A stretch of DNA of 64,000 nt from Lucinisca nassula. Lineage: Eukaryota; Mollusca; Bivalvia; Lucinida; Lucinidae. How positions within the stretch are numbered: position 1 is the first letter of the stretch; every line of letters starts with the position of its first letter. The stretch covers positions 98,136,678-98,200,677 of the forward strand of contig OY757011.1 of the NCBI GenBank assembly GCA_963580285.1. Direction: 5' to 3'. The notes under the pieces are model-generated. The model had not been told where the DNA came from. It worked only from the letters and a program-made list of their open reading frames with translations, and searched no databases. This document shows positions 27,601 to 39,800 of this stretch, piece by piece. The position numbers and the translations under genes are program-made.

Positions 27601-30600
27601 CCCCTTAATAATAGTAATAAAGGGAAAATACCCCCTAAAATAAATTATTCTACACCTCATTATGAATCTTTTTGCAACAAATTCTTTGTAATGACAAAAC
27701 ATCACGCGAACAAGAATGTGAAATAAACACCTCCCATAACCCCACTTTATATGGAGAAAACTGGGTAAATGGGGGCATACATTATTTTTCTTATTTCTGC
27801 TCCAAGACAAAGGTTGTGGGTACTTGTAAGAACCTCACTGAGGCAGTTCTAACGAGCACACACAATCTATGTTTGCAGTATAAACAAGAAAAATATGACA
27901 GACTTTCATCTGAAAAGAAGCCATTTTGGAGATGTGAAAAAATGCACTATGTCACACGGTGTAATGGGGAACAAAAACTGTCATTATAATGAGTGTCATT
28001 TGTATTATATGTAATGTTTTACAGTGCTTGTCATCCACCTCAGCATTTGGGTTCTCTGCCCAGTATCTAGCCTGGTATGAAGAACAACAGATAGGAATCC
28101 ACTGGTCTAATATTGACACCAGTGCTATCCGTGGTGACGAGGCTAGCTTCTCCTGGTGTTGCATTATGATGTTGATTGACGGTGTAATATACCTCATTCT
28201 AGGCTGGTATGTCAGGAGTGTGAAGCCAGGTATGGTTATACTTTGTTTATACTTGTAAATCTGGGGCCAGTTGTTCAAAACTAACGACATCTTTTCTTAA
28301 CATATTGTTAAAATTTTAATCATTCATTCGGAAAACATGTCCGTAAGAAATAATGGTGTCCAACATGGTGTCAGAAAATGATAAATATTAGGTAAAAATG
28401 ATAACATCTTTATTATTTCTGCTTTCAACATAGATTGTGGGTGCTCGTTAGAACCGCCTCAATGAGGCAGTTCTAACGAGCACCCATAACCTATGTTTGC
28501 AGCATAAATAAGAAAAATTATACAGATTTCCATCAAAACATAGCCATTTTGTAAATGTGATAAAATGCACTATGGCGCACGGATACGCTATCCTAATGGT
28601 ACTGGTAAATCTTGGGCCAGTTGTCCAAAACTAACAACATCTTTTGTTAACATATCGTTAAAATTTTGATCATTGAATGTGGCAAAGATGCTCATATTTT
28701 TGCTGAAAAAATAAATGTAAGCAGCTTTTGCATCTGCAAAAGCTGCTCACATTTTTTCAGCAAAAATATCAAAATTTTCGAAATTGTACCTACTAGAATA
28801 GTTAACAATATCACCACTAACGAGTTCGTTAAGCTAACGAGGCTTTGAACAACTGGGGCCTGATGATTAAGCACATCCCCCCTTATGTCAGTTTTCGATA
28901 CAGTTATCTCCATTCCTATGCATGAACACCACAACCTCTTTATAACACTATTCTTGGGGGTCTTAAGGCGAAATCTTGTCTTTTAAAAAACCTATACAAA
29001 CATAATACATTTGTATCTCACAGTGGCATCTAGTATGGTGAATTATGATGTTACAGTGAAACCTGTCATACCAGCCACCTCTACTAAGCAAGTAACCTGT
29101 CTTAAGCAAGCATGCTCTTGTTTCCCAATTAAAGGAAATGTATTAAAAATCAGCTGTATTAAGCAAGCACCTGTCTTAAACAAGCACATTTTGATCATTC
29201 CCTTAGGCGCTTGCTTAACAGAGGTTGGACTGTATATTCAAACAAAAATGTATAGATCATATAGAAAAATGACTATGGTCATTTTTCTATATAAAAATGA
29301 CTATGGTCATTTTTCTATATAATCTATACAAGTGTTATAATGAGGTTTAGGTGTATTTGTTTTGTTTTAAAAATTGTCATATTTGCACAAAAATTCATGC
29401 ATTGTCAGCAGTGTTATACCAAGTGCCAATGGTATATAAAATATACAAGCAGGCATACATCCATCCATCCATCCACTAATCCATCCATCTATCGATCTAC
29501 ATACATACATACATACATACATACATACATACATACATACATACATACATACATACATACATACATTCATACATACATACATACATACATACATACATAC
29601 AATACATACATACATACATACGCGCGAACGTCACAATATTTCTGCGTACGTCAATGTACATACGTAGTAACTGATTACATGTTCATACGCAGAATTTGAT
29701 TATATGCTTGTCTACACTTACACTAAATAAGGTGCAAATTATTGGCCCTGAATATTTCAGTAACTGTATACCTGCAAAGACATTTTACAGGGAGCCGGTG
29801 TCCACTTCCCTTCCAAATTTATTTACTTTTATTTAATCAACACTACTTACGTACTCGAGATACTACGTAAGGAGTTGTCCATCACCACTGTTGCTTAGAT
29901 TTTGTTTATGTTTATGTATCTTTGTTTCATTTCTTTCTCTTCTTTTCGCGACTATGCCATTTCCCTGTTTATACTTTTCTCAGCTTTCCTCCTCGACTGT
30001 CCTCCCTGCATCTGGACTCTTACAGCAGCTGCATTACTACATAGCTAGTCGTCTCAAACAAGACACACTAGACCAACCATCAAGGCTCATCTTGATATTT
30101 CTACAGTTCTTATTAAGTAGTATCTGATGGTAAGCAAACTGAGATCAGACGGACTTGGTGGCATGGTTAGTGTCTCTATATCGTTAGGGCTAGGTTATAA
30201 GAAACGTATATCACATAAGAATTTTCACCTGCTTCTTTTTAACATGATACTTGTACTGTTATGCACCCCAAATACCAGGAATGAACTCGCCTTTAGCATG
30301 ACGCTAGCTATTCAGCGAAACAACGAGCTGTACAGAAATATTCGGTCCCCCTTTGTGCGTATCCTCTTCCAAGTACCCATTAGAAATATCTATTTTTGCC
30401 GTAAATTGTTACTTTCCCTTATAGTTGCTAATCTGTCCCTATTCTTAATCTCGTTATTACTAATGTGTGGAGACATAGAGACGAACCCAGGACCAGACTC
30501 TGTCGAAGCAGGCAGTACTTCTAGCTGCGACCTAACAGCAACATCGCTCGAATTATTGCATAACCACTTGAGTATTATGCATGCAAACGTCCAAAGTCTT

Positions 30601-33600
30601 GTACCAAAGCTGGACATAATCCGCAGCGAAGCTGATACATATGACGTCCTCGTCTTTTCCGAAAGCTGGCTAAATCGTAATATTGCAAATCACACAATAC
30701 TCATCGAGCACTTTATGCCCCCTTTTAGAGCCGACAGACATGATCGTCTTGGCGGAGGAGTGGTAGTTTACATCCGTGACACATTGTCATGCAAGCGTAG
30801 GAGCGACCTAGAACTGCTAGGCATGGAATCTGTCTGGGTAGAACTTAAGTTGAAATCGAAAAAGGTATTAGTAGGTGGCTTTTACAGACCTCCTAACAGC
30901 GGTCACGACTACTTTGAACTTATTAAAGAAAGTATCGATAGAGCGTGTAGCACTAACATTGCAGACATAATTATTACAGGCGATTTCAATGTCGATATGT
31001 CTAAAAATGGTAATAATAGGATTAGAGAACTCATGTTAGAATACAATCTTTCCCAGCTTATAACTGAACCTACACACTTTACAGAAAACTCATTATCAAT
31101 CATTGATCTTATCTTAGTACGCAATACAAGTAATATTTTGACAAGCGGCGTAGTAGATCCTTTCATGGCCGATTATACCAGATATCATTGTCCGGTAATA
31201 GTCTTGCTGAAATTTACACGTCTACATGCACACTCATTTCGAAGACAGGTATGGAACTATAAATTGGCCGATTACGACAAATACAGAACAATTCTCTCTG
31301 AATCAAACATTTTAGAAAAAGTTGAATCTAATGAAAATATTGACTGCGACATACAGACCATCACCGACATTATATTTGACGCTGCAAAACAATCTATTCC
31401 AAACAAAACAGTCACAATCAAACCAAACGACCACCCATGGATTACATGTCATATAAAAAATTTAATACGGAAACGCAAACGCACTTATAGGCAATTTAAA
31501 AAAACTAACAATGACTACTTTTGGACTAAATATAAACTTCTTAGAAACCAAACTATCACTGCCATACGGATATCAAAGAAACAATATTTTGATAAACTCG
31601 ATCAACTGCTGTCGTCTGAAAATTGCGACCCTAAAGTATTTTGGAAAACTTCCAAACAATTGTTAAATCTTACACGCTCCTCAGACAGCATTCCGGCTCT
31701 TCTAATGAATAACGAAGTGGCTGAAACAGATGACAAGAAAGCACAAATGTTAAACGCATATTTCTCTTTGCAGACTAAGGTTAATGACAACAACAAACCC
31801 CTGCCTAATCTTGAGACACCTCCGTCCACCCTGGAATCAATTACTATAACCACACAGGACGTTCTTGATGTCCTTAAGCACCTTGATGTTAGTAAAGCGT
31901 GCGGCCCCGATCTTATTAGCCCAAGACTCTTAAGGGAAGGTGCAGATTACCTAGCACGCCCTTATTCCATTGTTTTCAACCGATCTCTTGTACAGGGATA
32001 CTTTCCGCCTGTGTGGAAAATTGCAAATGTTTCTCCTATCCACAAAAAAGATGACAGGTCTCTGCCGGCCAACTATAGACCAATATCCCTATTGAGCCCC
32101 GTAGGAAAAACGATGGAACGCTGTGTGCACAAAATCCTCTACAACTACGTCGTATCCAATCAGATGATAACTCCATTCCAGTCAGGCTTTATGCATGGCG
32201 ACTCCACCACTTACCAACTACTCCATACTTATCACACTTTTTGTGAGGCAGTGGACAGCGGCAAAGAAGTACGAGCTGTCTTTTGTGACATCACGAAAGC
32301 CTTTGACAGAGTCTGGCACAAAGGACTACTTCACAAACTCCGTGGCATTGGAAGTTCTGAAAAGGTTTTGAAATGGTTTAATAGTTATTTATCTGATCGC
32401 AGGCAACGTGTAGTCATCAATGGCAAATCTTCAGATTGGACCGTAGTCGAAGCTGGAGTCCCTCAAGGGTCCATATTAGGCCCACTCTTATTCCTACTAT
32501 ATATCAATGACATCGTAAAGAATATTGGTTGCTCCATACGTCTCTTTGCAGACGACACAAGCTTGTACATTATTGTTGAAAGTCCCGACATAGCAGCCAG
32601 GCAGCTAAATGGTGATCTCCAAACTATTTCAAACTGGGCGGAAGATTGGCTTGTGGAATTTCACGCAAAGAAGACAAAGGCAATGACCCTATCTAGGAAA
32701 CTAAATACCGTTCACCACCCACCCCTGTTTTTGAACAACACTAGGATACAAGAAACATCTACACATAAACATCTGGGCCTTACATTCTCTGACAAATGCA
32801 ACTGGACCGACCACGTGACTTATATTTCTGAAAAAGCACGGATACGTCTCAACTTACTAAGAGCTCTTAAATTCAGAGTAAGCAGAAAATCTCTGGAAAA
32901 GATGTACATTAGCTTCGTCCGACCCCTCCTCGAATATAGCGACATCGTTTGGGACAACTGCTCCACAGATACTAAAAAATATCTTGATACAATTCACGTC
33001 GAAGCCGCACGAATTATAAGTGGCGCAACAAAACTTTGCAGTATTGATAAGCTTTTTTCTGAACTCGGTTGGGAGTCCCTCCAAAGTCGCCGTAATAAGC
33101 ATAAACTAATTGCTTTCTACAAAATACTACACGGTCTCACTCCAGATTACCTCTCGGACCTCGTACCACCCACTGTACAAGCTACAACAAGGTATAACTT
33201 ACGTAACTCCGAAGATATTCAAAACCTCAGAGCTAATACAAATCTTTTTCTTCAATCATTCTTTCCTTCAACAATACGAGCATGGAACTCATTACCAAAC
33301 GAAATAAAAGATAAACCTTCTGTAGCATCATTCAAGCACTCTCTGAACAGAAACATTATGCAACCCCCAAAATACTTTAATGCAGGCACACGCATGGGGC
33401 AAATCCTTCAGGCTAGGATGAGAATGGGCTGTAGTTCACTCAACTCAGATCTTTATAGAAAACATATTGTCCCTAGTCCCTCTTGCAGCTGTGGTGAATT
33501 TGAAAGCGCTAATCATTTTTTCTTCTCCTGTCCGAACTATAGAGTTGCAAGGGAGAGATACCTGCCAAGAGATCTCCATACTTACTCATTGAACAACCTG

Positions 33601-33796
33601 TTGTACGGGAAGATCACCCTTCCAGTACACGAGAATGAAACACTCTTTTTGCAAGTGCAAGATTTTATAGTAAAATCTGGTAGATTTATCCAACCTGTCC
33701 AGCCCTAACATTAATGACCTAACATTAACGGCTTATCAGCTCAACTCTACAATATCTTCTTGGATGCAGGGATCAGTCGAACAGCTCTCTCTCTCG

Positions 33797-33847
<51 letters not shown>

Positions 33848-36800
33848 CAGTCGCGTGACACTGAAGTTGGTTGAGTGGGTGTCGACAGCATGACTCGAGT
33901 CAACGTTAACTCGACGCCATGGCGTCGACATCGCCCGCCCGTCGGTCTACTCATTGTTATTTTTTTTTTTTTTTTTTTTGACTGTCTGTATGTTTGTTTA
34001 TCTGTCTAACTGTCCATCCGTTCGTTTGTTTGTTTGTCAGCCAGTCCGTCAGTCAGTCAGACAGTATGTCTGGCTGGCTGTCTGCCTGCCTGTCTACCTC
34101 AATCACAACAATTTACTCAATATTTTCAGTCATACCACTCTAATGTAATGTAAATTAGTTTGTTTTAGGAGATGATATTTATAAGCCTCAGGCTTACTGT
34201 CAAATCCTGTTTGTCAGTTCCAATGTATTTAATTGTACACGATACTTGCTAGAAATAAAATATTGTTTAAACCAAGTGCCAATGGTTGAAAAGGTTACGT
34301 GATAAAGTCAAAAGTTTGTGATAGTGTATAAACTCTGATTTTCTGTCCTAAACCCGACATCATCCTGAAACTGAATTTTACAACCACCAATGAAAGTTGT
34401 TTAATGAAAATCCTGTCAAAGTTCGTAACATAATCATGTCAGTGTTTTGACAGAGCTATAGCCCTTTTATGGGATCATATCTATTTTTCATCACACAAAA
34501 ATGCCTATATAATTTTGACCCCCTTGAACCCCACTTTTACCCCACTTTTATATAGTAAAACTGGGGTTTACAGGGGTAAACCTTATTTTTCTTATTTCTG
34601 CTCTAAAAGATCAACGAGGCAGTTCTAACGAGTGCCCACAATCTATGTTTTGAGCAAAAATAAGAAAAATATCGCAATTTTTCATCTTAAAATTTTTTTT
34701 GGGGCGGTAAAATTTACACTGTATTTGTACAGGCGTGTTATCATTATGTAAGAGATGCACATAGGATACGGATAGTTGTATGCATACTTTTTTTATGTTC
34801 CAGGTAAATATGGTGTGTCAGAGCCCTGGTACTTCATAATCTGTCCTTGGTACTGGAGTAGCTGCTTTGGATTATCGTCAGGTGCGAAAGACAAGTATCG
34901 GGCAGCTGAACAAGGTAATTATAGCTGAACTCTTTAGGACAACAGTCATTCAAAATACACCAGTGATAGGCTATTATAATCACTGTAGTCTACTGACTAC
35001 ATTGTAAGTTGAATATTATCCTTGTTGACTTGTTAGGGCCCCGCAAATTTATTTGCGGGTGCCCTTTAGTAATTTATTTGTGGGTGCCCTATAGTAATCA
35101 CCCTGTCTCTCCGTCTGTCCATCCATCCCTCCGTCCGTCTGTCCATCCACATTTTTTATGTTTTTTCTTAAAAACTTAAAAACAGTCAGATGCATCAACT
35201 TCAAACTTTAAATATAAGGTCACAATATCATTACACATTTTCATGTCAAGTTATGTAACTCTAGCTACAATACTCTCAGTTATGGCCCTTTGAAAAACTT
35301 GTCCACATTTTTCATGTTTTTCTTAATAACTTACAAACCGTCAAACCTATCAACTTCAAACTTTAAATATATGGTCTCATCATCATTACACAATTTTATG
35401 GCAAGTTACCTAACTGTAGCTTCAATACTCTTAGAGTTATGGCCCTTTGAAAAACTTAAAAAATCAGCTTTTTCATGTTTTTTTCTTAATAACTTACAAA
35501 CCGTCAAACCTATCAACTTCAAACTTTAAATATATGGTCTCATTATCAATACACAATTTTAGGACAAATTACATTACTGTAGTTTCAATACTCTAAGAGT
35601 TATGGCCCTTTGAAAAACTTAAAAAATCAACTTTTTTGTCTTTTTTTCATCTCTATTTTAAAATCGCTATAGATATCCAAATGAAACTTCATATAGTTAC
35701 TGACAGTTGCCCTATAGTAATACCCTGTCCGTCTGTACGTCTGTCAATCCATCCATCCATCCATCTGTCTGTCCATCTGACTGTCTGTCCATCAACATTT
35801 TTCATGTTTACAAACCTTCAAACGCATCATTTTCAACCTTTAAAGGTAAGATCACAACAACATTAACAATTTCAAGGCAAGTTACTTAACTCTAGCAATA
35901 ATACTCTGAGGGTTATTGCCTTTTGAAAAACAAATAAATCTGCTTTTCCCGTCGTTTGTTTTCATCTTAATTTCAAAACCAATATAGATATCCAAATGAA
36001 AATGAAGCTGAAGTTATTGACAGTTGCCATATAGTAATACCCTTTCATATTTTATTCATAACTTACAAACCGTCAAATGCATCAACTTCAAACTTTAGAT
36101 ATAAGGTCACAATATCATTACACAATTACATGGCAATTATAGCCCTTTGAAAAAAATCCAACTCCTCTGATAGCACTGCCAGGGCCCTAGTCAGTTTCAC
36201 TGGCAGCTCTAGTTCCTGCATAGAAATCTGCATAGGCATGCTCCATTTGCTGCCTTAGTCAAATGACCATCATCATGCGGCCCAAATAAGGAGCACTTTT
36301 GAATCAATCATCGCTCTTGAGCAAAGCACAGAAATCATGATTTACAGCCGTATTGACACTGATTTCTCTACATTTTTAGCCCATTTTTCAGCTGGCCTTC
36401 TAAATTTCAAAAACAGGCAGTGCTTCCCTTTCTTTGGTCGGGCACCAGCAGTCCAACGCCAAAAATTTGCTTTTGTTGAACAAACTGCCACGATTTGCAG
36501 CCCAGAAGTCTTGTTGTGGAGCTATGGAGTTCTGTCCGCTTGACCATCTCCCTCATCACAATTGCAAATCTCCCTCATACAGTTAAAAAATTATCATAGG
36601 TATGTTTTTGTATTTTTCAGTGAAAATAAGGCCTGAAAACATGTTAATCTTCTGCCAAGCAGACAATACACATGTAATTTTATGCCTAATTTACTGCAAA
36701 TATTGAAAAAAAAATCATATTTTTGTCTGCTCCAGGAAGTTATGAAGCAGTTGAAGGGTTAAACTTTATAATAATAATAATAATGATGATAATAATAATA

Positions 36801-39800
36801 GAGTTAAATTTTGTTGAAGGCATTTGACACCCTTCTTCCCAGTTATAGTTGAAAATTTTGTTTCTGTCTTAAGGTGAGCAGTTTGAAGCTGAAACATCAA
36901 GGTCACCAAAGGTCATATCTGTGAGGGGTCTCTCAAAAGAGTACAAAAAGGGCAAACCTGTAGTGTCAGACTTGAACATGGATGTATATGCAGGTCAGGT
37001 GACCACACTGCTGGGACACAATGGAGCTGCCAAAACTACAACAATGTAAGTGGAAAAAATAAAATAGATTTTTACAGTAACAAGTAAAGTAAAAGGAAAT
37101 CTGTATACATAAACCTCTGTATAAAATGGTTTTGGATATAACACAGTTTAACCCATTGCATGGGAGAAACCCCTAAAGGGGTACCATGGCAAACAGTGCA
37201 GTCCCAGATCAGATGCCACAGAATGTGGCATCTGATCTGGGCCTGCACTATTTGCTAACAGAATTTCACTTAAAAAATAGAACAAAAACGAAAAAAATAG
37301 GCCTGGCACCCCTTATATCACAAATGCCCTTGTCCAACATATAGCTATTGAAGAGTTCACTAGAATAGAATGGGTTGAAGATGATCTCAAAAATAGTGGG
37401 AAAAAAATGATTATGTAGAAAATTGACCACAAATGGTAATTTTTCTACATTAGTCTATACATTTTTGTTTGGATATACATGTATCAAGGTTGTTTAACTA
37501 ACTTGGTTTCTGCTTAGAACCCCAACTATGGTGTTTAAAGAGGTTGTGGTGTATATTGAACTGATCCATGCTGGCAATCCACAGTAGGGGTAAGCAGTAC
37601 AGATGCATTCTTGGTCAACACTGTTTGCCAGGGGCAAAGGATATGGCTCTGAAGGCGGCACATAAATCACATTATGTATCTTCAAGTGGTTATAATGGAA
37701 AATAAAGAGGATTTTTATTTTTTTGTGTGTAAGAATGATCATTATTTCATCAAATAATCACTGAAAGACGTATTTTCACGAGTGGCGAAGCCACAAGTGA
37801 AAATACTTCTTTTGGTGTTCATGCATGAAATGAAAATTGATCTTACACTGAAAAAAAAATCAAATTTTCTGTTTCTTTCATGCTTTTAATTGTAATTTGT
37901 AATGCAGTTTCGAAGCTTCAGCCATCATCACAGAGAACAAACTTTTTCCAGGGCAATTTCGCATCAATTTAGAGATATCCAGTATGTTAACTGGGTATAA
38001 TATTGCATGTAAACTAAAATATTGCACCTGGAAAACAGCTTGGAATGTAACTTTATCAAATGGTTTACTTGAATATTGCATTTAAATAATGTCTGCTGTT
38101 GCTATGCTTGGCTGGCATCGTGTGCATTATTTACATTGCATAGGTGCGAATAGTGATGTCATCAATTTCGGAATGACGTGACAAGGTGTGTGACAGAATT
38201 TTTGTGTGTGTGTGTGTGTGTGAATTCGGGTTTAACGTCGCTTTTAACAATTTTTCAGTCATATCACGACGGTGTCTGGTTGCGACAGGGAGCTCAATGC
38301 TCACATTTATAGTGCTGCCTCACTGAAGTATCATGTCCCAGACACATTACATGATACCACACCCAGTCACATTATCCTGACACTGGATCGACCAGTCCTA
38401 GCTCTACCCCGTAAATCTGAGTGCCAAACGAGGAGCAGCTAGTACCATTTTTAACGACTTTGGTATGTCGCGGCCCGGGGTCGAACCCCAGACCTCCCGT
38501 TCCCCGGAGCGGACACTCTACCAACTGAGCTATCGGGGCCGGTAACAGAATTTTTGTCACACATCGATAAGGTTTAGTAATTACTTGTCAAATGTTTTCT
38601 TATGGATGCTATCCTAGAACCTATTGCAGGGGATGTGTCAATATTTAAGTAGTCAATGTATTTTAGTATCTTCATTACTGAGTTACTTGCCCTTGTTACA
38701 GCAACATTACTGAGTTACTTGCCCTTGTTATGGGAACATTACTGAGTTATTTGCCTTGTTACAGGAACATGTTAACAGGTATCCTAGAACCTACAGCAGG
38801 GGATGTATCAATATTTAACCAGCCTCTGAAGAATATGAAGAGAAGTATTGGAATCTGTCCACAGCACAATGCTCTCTACAAATAGTAAGTATTCAGTTAA
38901 ATACCTGTATTATTGTTTTGCTACACCAGACTTTTATACCAGGGTCCATTTGTTCAAAGTATTGTTGCATTACAAAAACAGGCCTATTCAAATACAAGGT
39001 AAATTTTACTGCCAAAAAAATGAAAATTTTCGGGTGACAAATTGTGATATTTTTAGCTCACCAGAGCCGAAGGCTCCAGGGGAGCTTGTAGGATAGGCAG
39101 TTGTCCGTCGGCGTCTGCGTCGTCTGTGTCGTCTGCGTTGTGTGACATCAACACTTTTAAACATCTTCTCCTCTGAAGCCACTGGGCCGATTGGGCCCAA
39201 ATTTTATCTGTAGCATCCTTGGGCTGGGGGATTGAAAGTTTGTGTTTTTTATAAAAATCGCCTCATTAGTTTGGTTGCTATGGCAACTTGTAATTTCCAT
39301 AGACTTATAATGGGGAAAATTGAAAAATGGCATTTACTGCCAAATCATTCAGATATTTTGACAAAACTTTTATTGAAATGTTTCTTGAGTAAACTTCACT
39401 CAGCCGTATGCTTTTATGCAAACCTGAAGGTCCCCCAGGTTGTGCCGGGCCATGCCCCACCCCCTTCACTTTATAAAAGGCCATATATCACAGAAACCAT
39501 TCAGATCCAGACCCCTTAACCATATATTTTCTTGTTCCTATTGATAAGACGCATTCAGTGACACCAACCTAGGGGTTCTCAGGGATGCGCCCAGGCCATG
39601 CCCCACCCCCTCCACTTAATAAAAGGCCGAATATCTTGGAAACCATTCAGATCCCCACCCCTAAACCATATATATTCTTGTTCCTTATGATAAGACCCAT
39701 TCAGTGACATCAACCTGGGAGTCCCTAGGATGCGCCAGGGCCATGCCCCACCCCCTCCATTTCATAAAAGGCCCAATATCTCAGAAACCTTACAGATCCC

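Larger units (their letters stand above)
29434..34270 (+). mobile_element. Full-length CR1/Jockey-like non-LTR retrotransposon
   Basis: The 4837-bp element is defined by perfect 16-bp flanking duplications, has no LTRs, and holds one long open frame (30127-33708). The 5' leader includes a (CATA)n tract. The 3' leader has a (CT)n tract, a poly-T run at 33959-33979, and ends GAAATAAAATATTGTTTAA with an AATAAA signal. It lies in intron 9 of the ABCA gene in the same orientation. An identical duplication and an uninterrupted frame imply recent insertion. Confidence 0.92.

Noticed and set aside
29340..29699. 119-codon frame rich in Tyr-Ile-His-Thr repeats
   Set aside because: It is the translation of a (CATA)n microsatellite inside the retrotransposon leader.
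29434..34270. Viral insertion because of the 2A motif
   Set aside because: APE endonuclease, RT motifs and a target duplication identify a non-LTR retrotransposon; 2A motifs occur in such elements.
38470..38540. Functional tRNA gene
   Set aside because: The tRNA-like stretch is the head of a SINE with target duplications and a long non-tRNA body.
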